Made by a program: the position numbers and the translations under genes. Shown here in pieces: positions 19,117 through 28,130 of a stretch of DNA of 64,000 nt. A model generated the notes under the pieces. That model worked only from the letters and a program-made list of their open reading frames with translations. It was not told the origin of the DNA and made no database searches. Source of the DNA: JAISDD01 sp031553935 (GTDB taxonomy: Bacteria > Bacillota > Syntrophomonadia > Syntrophomonadales > Syntrophomonadaceae); the NCBI GenBank assembly GCA_031553935.1, contig JAVBKS010000001.1, positions 68,510 through 132,509 on the forward strand, in the 5' to 3' direction. Position 1 is the stretch's first letter; the number at the start of each line of letters is the position of its first letter.

Positions 19117-19329
19117 TTATTCATTTTCACCACTATGCGGCTCAAACTGTCCGGGGGGTTTTTCCAGTTCCTGCCCTGCAAGTGATTTCTCAAGTTTTGC
19201 CTGCAAGCGCTTCTGTTTTGCAGCCATCGCCTTTTTCTCAATTTTTATGGTTTGCTGCCAGACAATAACAGCAAATACTAAAGTGGTTACAAAAACGAAA
19301 ACGATATATATAGACATGGCAAGCTTCAT
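19117..19329 (-). CDS. Small single-pass membrane protein downstream of atpC
   Basis: The 70-residue product has one membrane helix at residues about 5-26 and a charged, Lys/Gln-rich helix (about 30-52) that could form a coiled coil, ending in a Pro/Glu-rich tail. No family is recognised. It occupies the place of B. subtilis ywzB between atpC and ywmB but lacks the two helices expected of that DUF1146 protein. A good ribosome site (GGAGGAACC) precedes the ATG, and a terminator follows the stop, which support real expression. Confidence 0.62.
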   Translation of the reverse strand: MKLAMSIYIVFVFVTTLVFAVIVWQQTIKIEKKAMAAKQKRLQAKLEKSLAGQELEKPPGQFEPHSGENE

Positions 19330-19373
19330 GGGTTCCTCCGTCTCACTTATGCTTATTACCGGTTTATTAATTA

Positions 19374-19401
19374 AGGGGATATGAAATAATTCATATCCCC
19401 T
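19374..19401 (-). terminator. Hairpin after atpC, terminator or attenuator
   Basis: AGGGGATATGAA and TTCATATCCCCT form a perfect 12-bp stem with a 4-base loop, 26 bases past the atpC stop. The following minus-strand bases (TTAATTAAT) are only a weak T-tract, so partial read-through to the small membrane-protein gene is plausible. Confidence 0.65.
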
Positions 19402-19426
19402 AACTATTAGCTATGAGAAATCTGTA

Positions 19427-19831
19427 CTATTGTGTTGCTTTTATCCTGGCAATAGCTCTTTGCAAGGCTAATTGGGCTCTCAACACATTAATATCCTCAG
19501 TTTGAGCTGCTATTCTCTTTTCCGCTCTTTCCTTAGCAGCTTTTGCCCTAAGAACATCAATGTTGTCTCCACGCTCGGCAGTTTCTGCCAAAACACGAGC
19601 GGTATTATCAATGACTTCTACAAATCCACCGCTCAGCGCTACTTTATTTGCATTCCCGTCTGGATCTTTATATCTTAAAACGCCAATTTTCAAAGATGCA
19701 ACTATCGGTGCATGGTTTTTCAAAATTCCCAATTCACCTTCGGTACCTGGAGCAACCAAAAACTGAACCTCATCCTGAAAAAGAATGCTTTCAGGGGTTA
19801 CTATTTCTAGCATGAAGGTGTTTTCTGCCAT
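19427..19831 (-). CDS. atpC: ATP synthase F1 epsilon subunit
   Basis: The 134-residue product has the usual two parts: an N-terminal beta-sandwich (LEIVTPESILFQDEVQFLV and GELGILKNHAPIVASL) and a C-terminal helical hairpin rich in Ala/Arg (RAKAAKERAEKRIAAQ). Epsilon sits on the central stalk, couples gamma to the c-ring and can inhibit ATP hydrolysis through the C-terminal helices. The stop of atpD lies three bases upstream, so the two are probably translationally coupled. Length is normal for the family. Confidence 0.95.
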   Translation of the reverse strand: MAENTFMLEIVTPESILFQDEVQFLVAPGTEGELGILKNHAPIVASLKIGVLRYKDPDGNANKVALSGGFVEVIDNTARVLAETAERGDNIDVLRAKAAKERAEKRIAAQTEDINVLRAQLALQRAIARIKATQ

Positions 19832-19834
19832 ATG

Positions 19835-21265
19835 CTACGCCTCCAGTCTTTTTGCTTTAGCAATTGCAGTTTCAATATTACCAACCATAAAGAATGCATC
19901 TTCAGGTAAGGTGTCATGCTTACCGGCAAGCACCTGGCTAAATGATTCTACTGTTTCACTTACAGGTACATAAATACCTGGTGAGCCAGTGAACTGTTCA
20001 GCAACGTGAAATGGCTGGGATAGGAATCTTTGGATTTTTCTAGCTCTGGCAACAATTAACTTATCTTCGTCACTTAGTTCATCCATTCCTAATATCGCAA
20101 TGATATCTTGTAATTCTTTATATCTTTGCAATATTACTTGCACTCCACGGGCAGTCGAGTAATGCTTGTCACCTAGGATAACCGGATCCAGAATTCTTGA
20201 AGTAGAATCCAAAGGATCAACCGCTGGGTAGATTCCGAGCTCGGAAATTGCTCTCGACAATGTGGTTGTTGCATCTAGATGCGCAAATGTTGTTGCCGGT
20301 GCCGGATCGGTTAAATCGTCAGCAGGAACATAAACTGCTTGAGCAGATGTGATTGAACCTTTTCTGGTACTGGTAATACGCTCTTGCAGCAGACCCATAT
20401 CGGTAGCTAAGGTTGGCTGGTATCCAACCGCAGAAGGCATACGTCCTAATAGCGCCGACACTTCGTTACCTGCTTGCGCAAAACGGAATATATTGTCGAT
20501 GAATATCAAAACGTCCTGTCCGCCTACATCACGGAAGTATTCCGCAACAGTTAGTCCAGTTAGTCCGACTCGCAAACGAGCTCCCGGAGGTTCATTCATT
20601 TGGCCAAATATCAGAGCACATTTGTCAATAACGCCTGATTCAACCATTTCACCCCAGAGATCATTTCCTTCACGGGTTCTTTCACCCACGCCAGTGAACA
20701 CTGAGTATCCACCATGCTCGTAAGCTATATTTCTGATTAATTCTTGAATAATAACTGTTTTGCCAACTCCTGCGCCGCCAAACAGTCCAATTTTTCCACC
20801 CTTAGCATATGGGCATATTAGATCGGCAACCTTAATTCCAGTTTCCAACAATTGGGTTGCCGGAACTTGGTCAACAAGCTGGGGGGGCTGGCGGTGGATT
20901 TCCCAATAATCTGATCCAGTTACCGGTCCAGCTTCATCAACCGGTTGTCCGAGTACGTTTAATATTCTTCCCAGGCAGGCATCTCCAACCGGTATCTTAA
21001 TTGCAGCACCAGTATTAGTTGCTTTCATTCCACGGGAGATTCCATCAGTTGCCTGCAATGCAACACATCTGACTACATCGTTACCTAAAAGCTGCATTGC
21101 CTCTAAGGTAACATCTATCCCTGCAATACCTGCGTAACCTGATTCTTGATCATCTGACCTTATAGTAATAGCGTTCATTAGATCTGGTAATTCGCCGGGC
21201 ATGAAACGAATATCAATAACCGCTCCGATAACCTGGGTTACCTCTCCGTATGTTACGTTCGCCAT
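19835..21265 (-). CDS. atpD: ATP synthase F1 beta subunit
   Basis: The 476-residue catalytic subunit shows the P-loop GGAGVGKT, the GERTREGNDL segment with the catalytic Glu, DNIFRFAQAGNEVSALLGR and the C-terminal DELSDEDKL (the DELSEED lever in slightly changed form). It binds and interconverts ADP/ATP in the F1 head. I choose ATG at 21265, ten bases after AGGAGG; a TTG six bases upstream is too close to that site. It follows atpG by 41 bases and almost touches atpC. Confidence 0.97.
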   Translation of the reverse strand: MANVTYGEVTQVIGAVIDIRFMPGELPDLMNAITIRSDDQESGYAGIAGIDVTLEAMQLLGNDVVRCVALQATDGISRGMKATNTGAAIKIPVGDACLGRILNVLGQPVDEAGPVTGSDYWEIHRQPPQLVDQVPATQLLETGIKVADLICPYAKGGKIGLFGGAGVGKTVIIQELIRNIAYEHGGYSVFTGVGERTREGNDLWGEMVESGVIDKCALIFGQMNEPPGARLRVGLTGLTVAEYFRDVGGQDVLIFIDNIFRFAQAGNEVSALLGRMPSAVGYQPTLATDMGLLQERITSTRKGSITSAQAVYVPADDLTDPAPATTFAHLDATTTLSRAISELGIYPAVDPLDSTSRILDPVILGDKHYSTARGVQVILQRYKELQDIIAILGMDELSDEDKLIVARARKIQRFLSQPFHVAEQFTGSPGIYVPVSETVESFSQVLAGKHDTLPEDAFFMVGNIETAIAKAKRLEA

Positions 21266-21306
21266 TCTCAACTTTCCTCCTTTTTAGAACGCTTAGGTGT
21301 CAGCGC

Positions 21307-22185
21307 TTATTTCTTGAGCGCTTCCGCTCCACCAACGATATCTAGAATTTCATCAGTAATTGCTGCCTGTCTAGCTTTATTCATTATTAAGGTTAAGTTA
21401 TCAATAAGTTCACCAGCATTGGCTGTTGCATTGCCCATAGCTGTCATACGTGCACCGAACTCACTGGCTTTACCCTCAAGCATGGAATTATATATTAGGC
21501 TTCCAACATAGCGTGGCAATAATGAAACTAGTATCGATTGAGCACTTGGTTCATAAATATAATCAATTGCTTGGGACTCGCTCTTACCTTCATCAGCTTT
21601 CGGCGGTTCTAATGGAAATATTTTCGTAACTGTAGGTAATTGCCTTAATACATTGATAAACCTGGCATATACAAGATACACTTCATCAAACTTTTCGTTC
21701 TCGTATGCCTCGATAACGTATTGGGCAATATCCTTCGCGTCAGCGTAACTAACATTATCACCTAAATTTATAAATTCCGCTTCCATATTCCCGCGTTTTT
21801 TATAAAAATCGCGAGCTTTTCTCCCAACAGCAATTATTGAGCTTTGCACTTCACGATTGTCTGCTGCTATGGTGACATTGGCCAGCCTAATAATATTAGT
21901 ATTATAAGCTCCACACAGACCGCGATCAGCTGTCACCACAATATAGCCTACTTTTTTAACATCATCTCTTTTATCCAACAGCGGGTGCTTTACATCTAAT
22001 GCCACTGCAGACAAGCGCGCTACCGTACCTTGCAAAGTTTCATTATAAGGTCTTGAAGCCTCAGCCTTTTCTTGAGCTTTGCGTAGCTTCGCCGCCGCAA
22101 CCATCTTCATCGCTTTTGTAATTTGCTGAGTATTCTTAACAGTTCGGATCCTGCGCTTATATTCTCTTACACCTGCTCCTGCCAT
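21307..22185 (-). CDS. atpG: ATP synthase F1 gamma subunit
   Basis: The 292-residue product has the conserved N-terminal coiled-coil helix (VREYKRRIRTVKNTQQITKA followed by a Lys/Ala-rich stretch), the central VTADRGLCGAYN motif, and the C-terminal helix with MTAMGNATANAGELIDNL and the RQAAITDEILDIVGGAEAL tail. Gamma is the rotating shaft linking the c-ring to the catalytic sites. The gene begins 12 bases after atpA. Length and order are standard. Confidence 0.96.
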   Translation of the reverse strand: MAGAGVREYKRRIRTVKNTQQITKAMKMVAAAKLRKAQEKAEASRPYNETLQGTVARLSAVALDVKHPLLDKRDDVKKVGYIVVTADRGLCGAYNTNIIRLANVTIAADNREVQSSIIAVGRKARDFYKKRGNMEAEFINLGDNVSYADAKDIAQYVIEAYENEKFDEVYLVYARFINVLRQLPTVTKIFPLEPPKADEGKSESQAIDYIYEPSAQSILVSLLPRYVGSLIYNSMLEGKASEFGARMTAMGNATANAGELIDNLTLIMNKARQAAITDEILDIVGGAEALKK

Positions 22186-22197
22186 TTAATTCACCAC

Positions 22198-23712
22198 CTA
22201 AACTAAGAAAGTAGACTTAAAATCATTAATCGCCTTGACTAGCTTTGATATAGTATCGTCTTCCAACTTTCCAGTGTCTCTGATGGTGTTTAATACGTCG
22301 GCATTTGCACTGCGCATATACTTAATAAAGTCAGATTCGAATTCTGAAACTTTATCCTTTGGTACTTCGTCTAAAAAGCCGTTAACTCCGGCATAGATGG
22401 ATACGACTTGCTCTTCAACCGGCATAGGCAGGTATTGGCCTTGCTTTAGAAGTTCTGTAACCCGCTCTCCTCTGGTTAGTCGAGCTAAGGTAGCTTTGTC
22501 AAGATCGGAACCAAACTGCGCGAAAGCTGCTAGTTCGCGGTATTGGGCAAGATCTAAGCGCAACTGACCGGCAACTGATTTCATCGCTTTGGTTTGAGCA
22601 GATCCGCCGACTCGGCTAACAGATAGTCCGGCATTAACCGCAGGTCTTTGTCCGGCATTGAACATGTCGGTTTCTAGGTAGATCTGGCCATCGGTTATCG
22701 AAATAACATTGGTCGGAATATACGCTGATACGTCTCCGGCTTGGGTTTCAATAATCGGCAGAGCTGTTATTGAACCTCCACCTAGTTGTGCATTTAGTTT
22801 GCAGCCTCTTTCAAGCAAACGTGAGTGCAAGTAGAAAACGTCACCGGGATAAGCTTCACGTCCGGGAGGTCTACGCAGTAGGAGCGACATCTCACGATAA
22901 GATACCGCATGCTTGGACAAATCATCATATATAATTAGTACATCTTTACCCTGCGCTTCCATATACTCTTCAGCCATTGCAACACCAGCATAGGGCGCAA
23001 TATAGAGTAGTGGAGCAGGTTCTGAAGCCGTCGATGCCACGATTATTGTATAATCCATAGCACCCATCTCTTCTAAGCGACTATGAATAGCTGCAATAGT
23101 TGATTGCTTCTGTCCAATTCCTACATATATACAAATAAGATCTTTCCTCGATCTTTGGTTAATAATAGTATCAATTGCTATCGCTGTTTTTCCAACTTGG
23201 CGGTCACCTATAATAAGCTCACGCTGTCCCCGTCCGATCGGAACCATGGAGTCGATAGCTTTTATACCGGTTTGCATCGGTGTATTAACTGGTGATCTAG
23301 TAACAACACCGTGAGCAATCTTTTCTATCGGTCTGCTGCTTGAGGTGTTTATAGGTCCCTTTCCATCTAATGGTTGACCTAGTGCATTAACTACGCGGCC
23401 TAGCAGTGCATCACCTACAGGGACTTCCATGATTTTTCCCGTTGCTTTTACCACGTCGCCCTCTTTGATATGTGAATACTTTCCTAATAGAACCGCTCCG
23501 ACATTATCCTCTTCAAGGTTTAGAACCATACCTACTGTTCCGCCCGGAAACTCTAATAGTTCTCCAGCCATTGCTCCCTGTAATCCATAAACACGAGAAA
23601 TACCATCTCCAACATATATTACAGAGCCCACATTGCTGACCTCGACCTCGGATTGGTAGCGCTCAATTTGCTCTTTTAGAATGGCGCTAATCTCTTCCGG
23701 TCTAATACTCAT
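22198..23712 (-). CDS. atpA: ATP synthase F1 alpha subunit
   Basis: The 504-residue product carries the P-loop GDRQVGKTAIAID, the YVGIGQKQSTIA segment, the arginine-finger region and SRVGGSAQTKAMK. Alpha is the non-catalytic nucleotide-binding partner that forms the alpha3beta3 hexamer with AtpD and supplies the arginine finger. The N-terminal helix MSIRPEEISAILKEQIERY, which binds delta, is intact. It starts 21 bases after atpH. No unusual features. Confidence 0.97.
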   Translation of the reverse strand: MSIRPEEISAILKEQIERYQSEVEVSNVGSVIYVGDGISRVYGLQGAMAGELLEFPGGTVGMVLNLEEDNVGAVLLGKYSHIKEGDVVKATGKIMEVPVGDALLGRVVNALGQPLDGKGPINTSSSRPIEKIAHGVVTRSPVNTPMQTGIKAIDSMVPIGRGQRELIIGDRQVGKTAIAIDTIINQRSRKDLICIYVGIGQKQSTIAAIHSRLEEMGAMDYTIIVASTASEPAPLLYIAPYAGVAMAEEYMEAQGKDVLIIYDDLSKHAVSYREMSLLLRRPPGREAYPGDVFYLHSRLLERGCKLNAQLGGGSITALPIIETQAGDVSAYIPTNVISITDGQIYLETDMFNAGQRPAVNAGLSVSRVGGSAQTKAMKSVAGQLRLDLAQYRELAAFAQFGSDLDKATLARLTRGERVTELLKQGQYLPMPVEEQVVSIYAGVNGFLDEVPKDKVSEFESDFIKYMRSANADVLNTIRDTGKLEDDTISKLVKAINDFKSTFLV

Positions 23713-23733
23713 TTATGTGCTCACCCCTATCAC

Positions 23734-24282
23734 TTAACTAATCTTTATTTTGCTTAGTTGCTCATTTAGCATGCTTAGTTTCTTCGCCACAGAGGCGTCA
23801 ATTATTCGGTCGCCCACTCTAATCTTAATTCCACCTATCAAAGACGCATCCACGCTCTGCTTAATCTGAACCGTTTTTCCGGTAGACGCAGACAGTTTTT
23901 CAGCTAAAACCGCAACTTCTTCATCCGAAACTGCCTGAGCTGAAATAAGATCCGCTTTGGTAATATTTCGTGCCTCGTCGGCCATATCACAATACTCATC
24001 AACAATTGCTGTCAGATACTGTTCTCTGCGCTTATCAATAATTAATGAAATAAAATTGATCGTTACCGGCGACACCGAATCGGCAAAAATGCGACTGACT
24101 GTCTCTTTTTTCTGCTTAGCAGGAATAAGCAAATGAGCTAGATAAGCTTTTAAATCTTCTAAGCTTTCAATAGTACTTAGAATACTCTCAAGTTCAGTCT
24201 GATACTCGTTAACTTTGCCTGCCTCTTCTGCAATTTTAAAAAACGCTTCTGCATAGCGTCTTGCAACACTTTTATTTAGCAT
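23734..24282 (-). CDS. atpH: ATP synthase F1 delta subunit
   Basis: The 182-residue product has the family's N-terminal helical bundle (KSVARRYAEAFFKIAEEAGK) and the C-terminal signature GGIKIRVGDRIIDASVAKKL. Delta clamps the peripheral stalk b subunits to the top of F1. Its start overlaps the end of atpF by seven bases, which suggests translational coupling. Length is normal for the family. Confidence 0.95.
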   Translation of the reverse strand: MLNKSVARRYAEAFFKIAEEAGKVNEYQTELESILSTIESLEDLKAYLAHLLIPAKQKKETVSRIFADSVSPVTINFISLIIDKRREQYLTAIVDEYCDMADEARNITKADLISAQAVSDEEVAVLAEKLSASTGKTVQIKQSVDASLIGGIKIRVGDRIIDASVAKKLSMLNEQLSKIKIS

Positions 24283-24896
24283 AGTAAATCGCCTGCCTCA
24301 TTAACAAACTGTTTAACCATTTGCTTATGATCATTTTCTGTAATAGCTCTGCCCAAAACTTTTTCAGCAGCTAGCATTGCTATTGATACGGTTGCATCTT
24401 TAAGTTCCAATTTTGCAGCTTCAGTTGCAGCTTTGATGTCAGCAGCAGCCTTAGCTTTGATTGCTGTGCTTTCATCTTTAGCATTTGCAAGAATCTCATT
24501 CTTAGCTTCGTCAGCAGCCTTAGTTGCGCGCGCCACTATTTCTTGAGCTTCTTTTCTTGATTCTGCTAGATTAGCTTGGGTCTCTTTTCTCATTAATTCA
24601 ACTTCAACTTTTACTTCTTCCGCATGCTTCAATGAACCTTCGATGGTATTGGTACGCTCCGCTAACATTGCGCTAATCGGTCCATAGGCAAATTTCTGCA
24701 TCATAGCCACTAGAACTAAAAAGTTAACTAATGACCAGCCGATTACATAGAGGTTTCCAAAGACCGGGGTTTCTCCACTAGGCTTATGGACTGCCCCGCC
24801 TCCTTCTCCTGAAGCCATACAGAAGGCTGCAAATCCAAATATCATAATAAGCGTTAGGATTGTTACACCCCAATAGTACTTTTTGCTTTTTCTCAC
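24276..24896 (-). CDS. atpF: ATP synthase Fo b subunit with N-terminal extension
   Basis: The 206-residue protein is about 40 residues longer than the common 160-residue b subunit. The extra N-terminus has a positively charged start and a hydrophobic stretch (about 9-27) that reads like a signal peptide, then a Gly/Pro-rich linker. The usual membrane helix follows (about 48-70) and leads into a long charged coiled coil (AEEVKVEVELMRKETQANLA and onwards) that forms the peripheral stalk. Extensions of this kind are known in some deltaproteobacterial and clostridial b subunits. A hairpin precedes it in the atpE-atpF gap. Confidence 0.93.
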   Translation of the reverse strand: MRKSKKYYWGVTILTLIMIFGFAAFCMASGEGGGAVHKPSGETPVFGNLYVIGWSLVNFLVLVAMMQKFAYGPISAMLAERTNTIEGSLKHAEEVKVEVELMRKETQANLAESRKEAQEIVARATKAADEAKNEILANAKDESTAIKAKAAADIKAATEAAKLELKDATVSIAMLAAEKVLGRAITENDHKQMVKQFVNEAGDLLC

Positions 24897-24933
24897 GGAT
24901 GTGCTTCCTCCAATCTCTTAGCTAAAGAATTCA

Positions 24934-24967
24934 GGCGATAGAGCTTCAATAATTGCGCTCTATCGCC
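24934..24967 (-). other. Perfect hairpin in the atpE-atpF gap
   Basis: GGCGATAGAGC and GCTCTATCGCC form a perfect 11-bp stem around a 12-base loop, downstream of atpE on the minus strand. No T-run follows, so it is more likely an mRNA-stabilising or partial-attenuation element that favours c-subunit expression than a full terminator. Confidence 0.7.
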
Positions 24968-24999
24968 CCTTTTAGCCCATTTGTATTAAAGCGCTAATA

Positions 25000-25218
25000 T
25001 TATTGAACTTTTCCAATCATCATAAAAGCAATAACCAGTCCATAAATGGTTAGAGTTTCTATAAAAGCCAATGTGATGAATAGAAGAGTTCTGATATCTC
25101 CACCGACTTCGGGTTGCCTTGCAATGGCTTCGAATGCTTTACCACCAGCAATTCCCATACCGATTCCGCCGCCGATTCCGGCTACTGATACGGCTAAACC
25201 TACTCCTAATGCTACCAT
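25000..25218 (-). CDS. atpE: ATP synthase Fo c subunit
   Basis: The 72-residue hairpin has two membrane helices joined by the polar loop ARQPE (residues 33-37). Helix 1 has the Gly-rich GIGGGIGMGIAGG run; helix 2 carries the ion-binding Glu54 in FIETLTIYG. Thr55 and Tyr59 match positions used in sodium-binding c-rings, but position 21, normally Gln in those, is Met. A proton-coupled ring is therefore more likely, with low certainty. The gene is the upstream neighbour of the hairpin before atpF and follows atpB by 55 bases. Confidence 0.97.
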   Translation of the reverse strand: MVALGVGLAVSVAGIGGGIGMGIAGGKAFEAIARQPEVGGDIRTLLFITLAFIETLTIYGLVIAFMMIGKVQ

Positions 25219-25273
25219 TATTCCCCCCCCTTTCTACGCATGTTTTCTAACCTTGAACTTAATGTATTTAAAC

Positions 25274-25957
25274 TTAATGACCTTTACCGGCTGCTGCTGC
25301 TATATAACTAGCTGATAGTATCGTAAATACTATAGCTTGGATAGCACCTAACAGTAAGCTTAATCCCATAACCGCTGTCGGCACTAAAAACGGTGCCAAA
25401 GCTAACAAGAAGGCAATAACCATTTCCTCACCAAATATATTACCGAATAGACGGAAGGTAAGAGAAAGTGGATGGGCAACCTCTTCTAGAAGGTTAAGTG
25501 GCAACATAAGCGGGCTCGGACTCACAAAATGATGTAAGTAATGAAAACCGTTCTCTGAGAACCCGGCTATGTGGACTGACATAAATGTAATAAATGCTAA
25601 AGTAAGGGTAACGTTCCAGTTACTGGTTGGAGGCTGAAAACCTGCGATGTGTGCTGCTCCAGGTATAAGACCGCTGTAATTGCTCAACAGTATAAACAAG
25701 AAAAAAGAAGTCAGCAACGGTGCCCACTTGCGGGCCACATGTTCCTCATCCATCAATTGCGTAAAAAAGTCATATGTCCAGACAATAACCATCTCAAAAG
25801 CATTCTGCAATCCTTTAGGTACTAATTGCATGTTTTTCGTTGCTGAGAAAGCTATCAGTCCAATCAAAGCTATTATTACCCACTGTGTAACTACCAGGTG
25901 ATCTACTGGAATTGGTCCTAAGTAAAAAAGGCGACTATCCCACATACCAAAAATCAT
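25274..25957 (-). CDS. atpB: ATP synthase Fo a subunit
   Basis: The 227-residue polytopic membrane protein contains the essential stator Arg in SLTFRLFGNIFGEEM and the late helix with LLGAIQAIVFTILSASYI. It provides the two half-channels that load and unload ions on the c-ring. Five to six hydrophobic helices are visible. It is the first core Fo gene after atpZ, with a 116-base gap between them, and GAAGGGGGGG precedes its ATG. Confidence 0.96.
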   Translation of the reverse strand: MIFGMWDSRLFYLGPIPVDHLVVTQWVIIALIGLIAFSATKNMQLVPKGLQNAFEMVIVWTYDFFTQLMDEEHVARKWAPLLTSFFLFILLSNYSGLIPGAAHIAGFQPPTSNWNVTLTLAFITFMSVHIAGFSENGFHYLHHFVSPSPLMLPLNLLEEVAHPLSLTFRLFGNIFGEEMVIAFLLALAPFLVPTAVMGLSLLLGAIQAIVFTILSASYIAAAAGKGH

Positions 25958-26073
25958 ATTATCCCCCCCTTCAAATAAATTTTTTTAAATCATATCCTCC
26001 TTATAAAAATTGTATCTCCTGTATACAAAATTGACTCTTCAATATTGTTATTATCTGCACATGAAAGGTATAA

Positions 26074-26286
26074 CTATTCTTTTTTATTAATTCGGTCCCA
26101 AATTATTTTCATAGCTGTCGAAATTCCCAATATGCCGCCAATAATGGTAAACCAAGGGTCGGATGCAAAATGCCTATCTAAATAATAACCGCCAACTCCG
26201 CAAAAAGTCACGGCTGCTGCCATTGAAGTAACCATATGGACTGCGTCGCTGAGCGCTTTTACCCAGTTATTGGATTTTTTTTCCAT
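26074..26286 (-). CDS. atpZ: AtpZ/AtpI-family small membrane protein
   Basis: The 70-residue product starts best at ATG 26286, seven bases after AAGGA; a GTG 15 bases upstream has no ribosome site. It has two membrane helices: one around VHMVTSMAAAVTFCGVGGYYL and one around WFTIIGGILGISTAMKII, joined by DRHFASDP. This is the AtpZ/AtpI pattern; such proteins help assemble the c-ring or carry Mg/Ca. It opens the ATP synthase operon; no separate longer atpI was found. Confidence 0.82.
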   Translation of the reverse strand: MEKKSNNWVKALSDAVHMVTSMAAAVTFCGVGGYYLDRHFASDPWFTIIGGILGISTAMKIIWDRINKKE

Positions 26287-26519
26287 AATTAATTCCTTCA
26301 CAAGCTTTTGAATATCAACTAAACCTATTCGACGAATTTTGTTTAAACCCTTTTAATATTTCATAATTCGGCAATTTATTCTTGTAAATGTTTTCCATGC
26401 CGACTGCGGCTAGTATCAACGCTTGTTAAATATTTATCAAACTTATGCTATTAGCTATTCAATTTTTTTCGACATAAATCCTTTTTTATAGCTAAATAAA
26501 ATTATTGGATTAAGAATAA

Positions 26520-26831
26520 TTAATAGGAGATATAGCCTTTAGCAACCAGTTTTTCTAGATGGGCCTTAAGCACGAGCTCAATATCAACCCCATGCTCCTC
26601 TTCCATAACGAACATCATGGTCACAGCCGTCTGCGCAACATCCAATAGTTCTTTCGAAATTTCCTCAATGAGTCTGGATTCAGGGTAGAATAACTTTTCT
26701 CCGCTCATTCCCCTGAATTTGCCAATGAGTTGTGCTAACTCCCCTGCTTCTTCCATTAATTTCAAGGCAGTAGATTCCAAGCTTGGGGAAAGACAGTTTA
26801 ATCGCGGTAACGAAAGCGTCTTTTTTTCCAT
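26520..26831 (-). CDS. MazG-like nucleotide pyrophosphohydrolase
   Basis: The 103-residue product shows the all-alpha NTP pyrophosphohydrolase metal site: EEAGELAQLIGKF in one helix and EISKELLDVAQTAV in the next, matching the ExxE...ExxD pattern. Such enzymes remove unusual or damaged (d)NTPs in the cytoplasm. It lies downstream of glyA in the same direction (33 bases) and upstream of the ATP synthase promoter region. It is a single-domain form, much shorter than full MazG. Confidence 0.8.
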   Translation of the reverse strand: MEKKTLSLPRLNCLSPSLESTALKLMEEAGELAQLIGKFRGMSGEKLFYPESRLIEEISKELLDVAQTAVTMMFVMEEEHGVDIELVLKAHLEKLVAKGYISY

Positions 26832-26864
26832 AGCTTCTCCTATTCATTGCTTTTAAGAAGCCAT

Positions 26865-28118
26865 TTATGCTTCTTTATAAAGCGGGTACTTATCACATAA
26901 TTGTTTCACCATTTGTTTAGCCTCGGCAATAATTACTGCATCATTGCTGGAATCAAAGGCCATCGAGATGGCTTTCCCTAAAATATCCATATCTGCTGAC
27001 TGCAGACCCCTAGTGGTAATAGCAGGTGTACCTAATCTGATTCCGCTTGTCACCATCGGCCCCTCCGGGTCAAATGGAATGGTATTTTTGTTGGCGGTGA
27101 CATTTATGGTAGCTAGTATGTCTTGGGCTTGTTTGCCGTTTAATCCTTTGGGTCTCACATCCACTAGCATAAGGTGGTTATCAGTGCCACCTGATACTAG
27201 TCTTAAACCGTTAGCAACTAATGCCTTGGCTAAGGCATCAGCATTAGCGACAACAGTTTGTTGATAGACTTTGAACTCTTCAGACAGGGCTTCTTTAAAA
27301 CACACTGCCTTGGCGGCAATGACATGCATAAGCGGGCCGCCTTGGATGCCTGGAAAAACGGCACTATCTATTTTTTTTGCCCATTCATCATTAGTGATGA
27401 TAAATCCTCCGCGCGGACCGCGCAAAGTCTTATGGGTTGTTGAAGTAACGAAATCAGCAAAAGGAACTGGGCTATCATGAACCCCGGCTGCAACTAAACC
27501 TGCAATATGGGCCATATCTACCATTAAATAAGCGCCGGCAGCATCTGCTATCGCGCGGAATTTTTGAAAATCAAGACGGCGGGGATAAGCACTGGCACCC
27601 GCAACTATTAGTTTGGGTTTAACCTGTTCGGCTATCTCTAAGAGCTTCTCATAATCAATGGTTTCATTAGCACTGCTCACACCATATTCAACGAAATTGA
27701 AATATTTACCGGAAATATTCGCTTTGCTGCCATGAGTTAAGTGTCCGCCATGATTAAGATTCATTCCTAAGACAGTATCTCCTGGCTTTAGGACTGCTAA
27801 ATAAACCGCTGTATTTGCTTGCGCTCCCGAATGTGGCTGCACATTGATATTCTCACATGCAAAGAGCTTTTTCCCTCTATCCCGTGCCAAATCCTCTGCA
27901 ATATCGACGAATTCACATCCGCCATAATAACGCTTGCCGGGATATCCTTCAGCATATTTGTTTGTCATAACTGAACCTTGAACTGCCATGACTGCTCGAG
28001 AAACAAAGTTTTCGGACGCAATTAATTCCAAGTGTGCGTTTTGTCGATCTTGTTCAGCATTAATTGCTGCAGCTATTTCGGGATCTACAGTTTTGACATA
28101 ATTATCGATATAATCCAT
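26865..28118 (-). CDS. glyA: Serine hydroxymethyltransferase
   Basis: The 417-residue PLP enzyme interconverts serine and glycine with transfer of a one-carbon unit to tetrahydrofolate. Signatures include LIASENFVSRAVMAVQGS near the N-terminus, YAEGYPGKRYYGGCEFVD, and TSTTHKTLRGPRGG, where the Lys carries PLP. Length is typical. It is preceded by rpiB at 12 bases and followed by the MazG-like gene, and GGAGGTAAA precedes the start codon. Confidence 0.97.
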   Translation of the reverse strand: MDYIDNYVKTVDPEIAAAINAEQDRQNAHLELIASENFVSRAVMAVQGSVMTNKYAEGYPGKRYYGGCEFVDIAEDLARDRGKKLFACENINVQPHSGAQANTAVYLAVLKPGDTVLGMNLNHGGHLTHGSKANISGKYFNFVEYGVSSANETIDYEKLLEIAEQVKPKLIVAGASAYPRRLDFQKFRAIADAAGAYLMVDMAHIAGLVAAGVHDSPVPFADFVTSTTHKTLRGPRGGFIITNDEWAKKIDSAVFPGIQGGPLMHVIAAKAVCFKEALSEEFKVYQQTVVANADALAKALVANGLRLVSGGTDNHLMLVDVRPKGLNGKQAQDILATINVTANKNTIPFDPEGPMVTSGIRLGTPAITTRGLQSADMDILGKAISMAFDSSNDAVIIAEAKQMVKQLCDKYPLYKEA

Positions 28119-28130
28119 TTATTTTACCTC

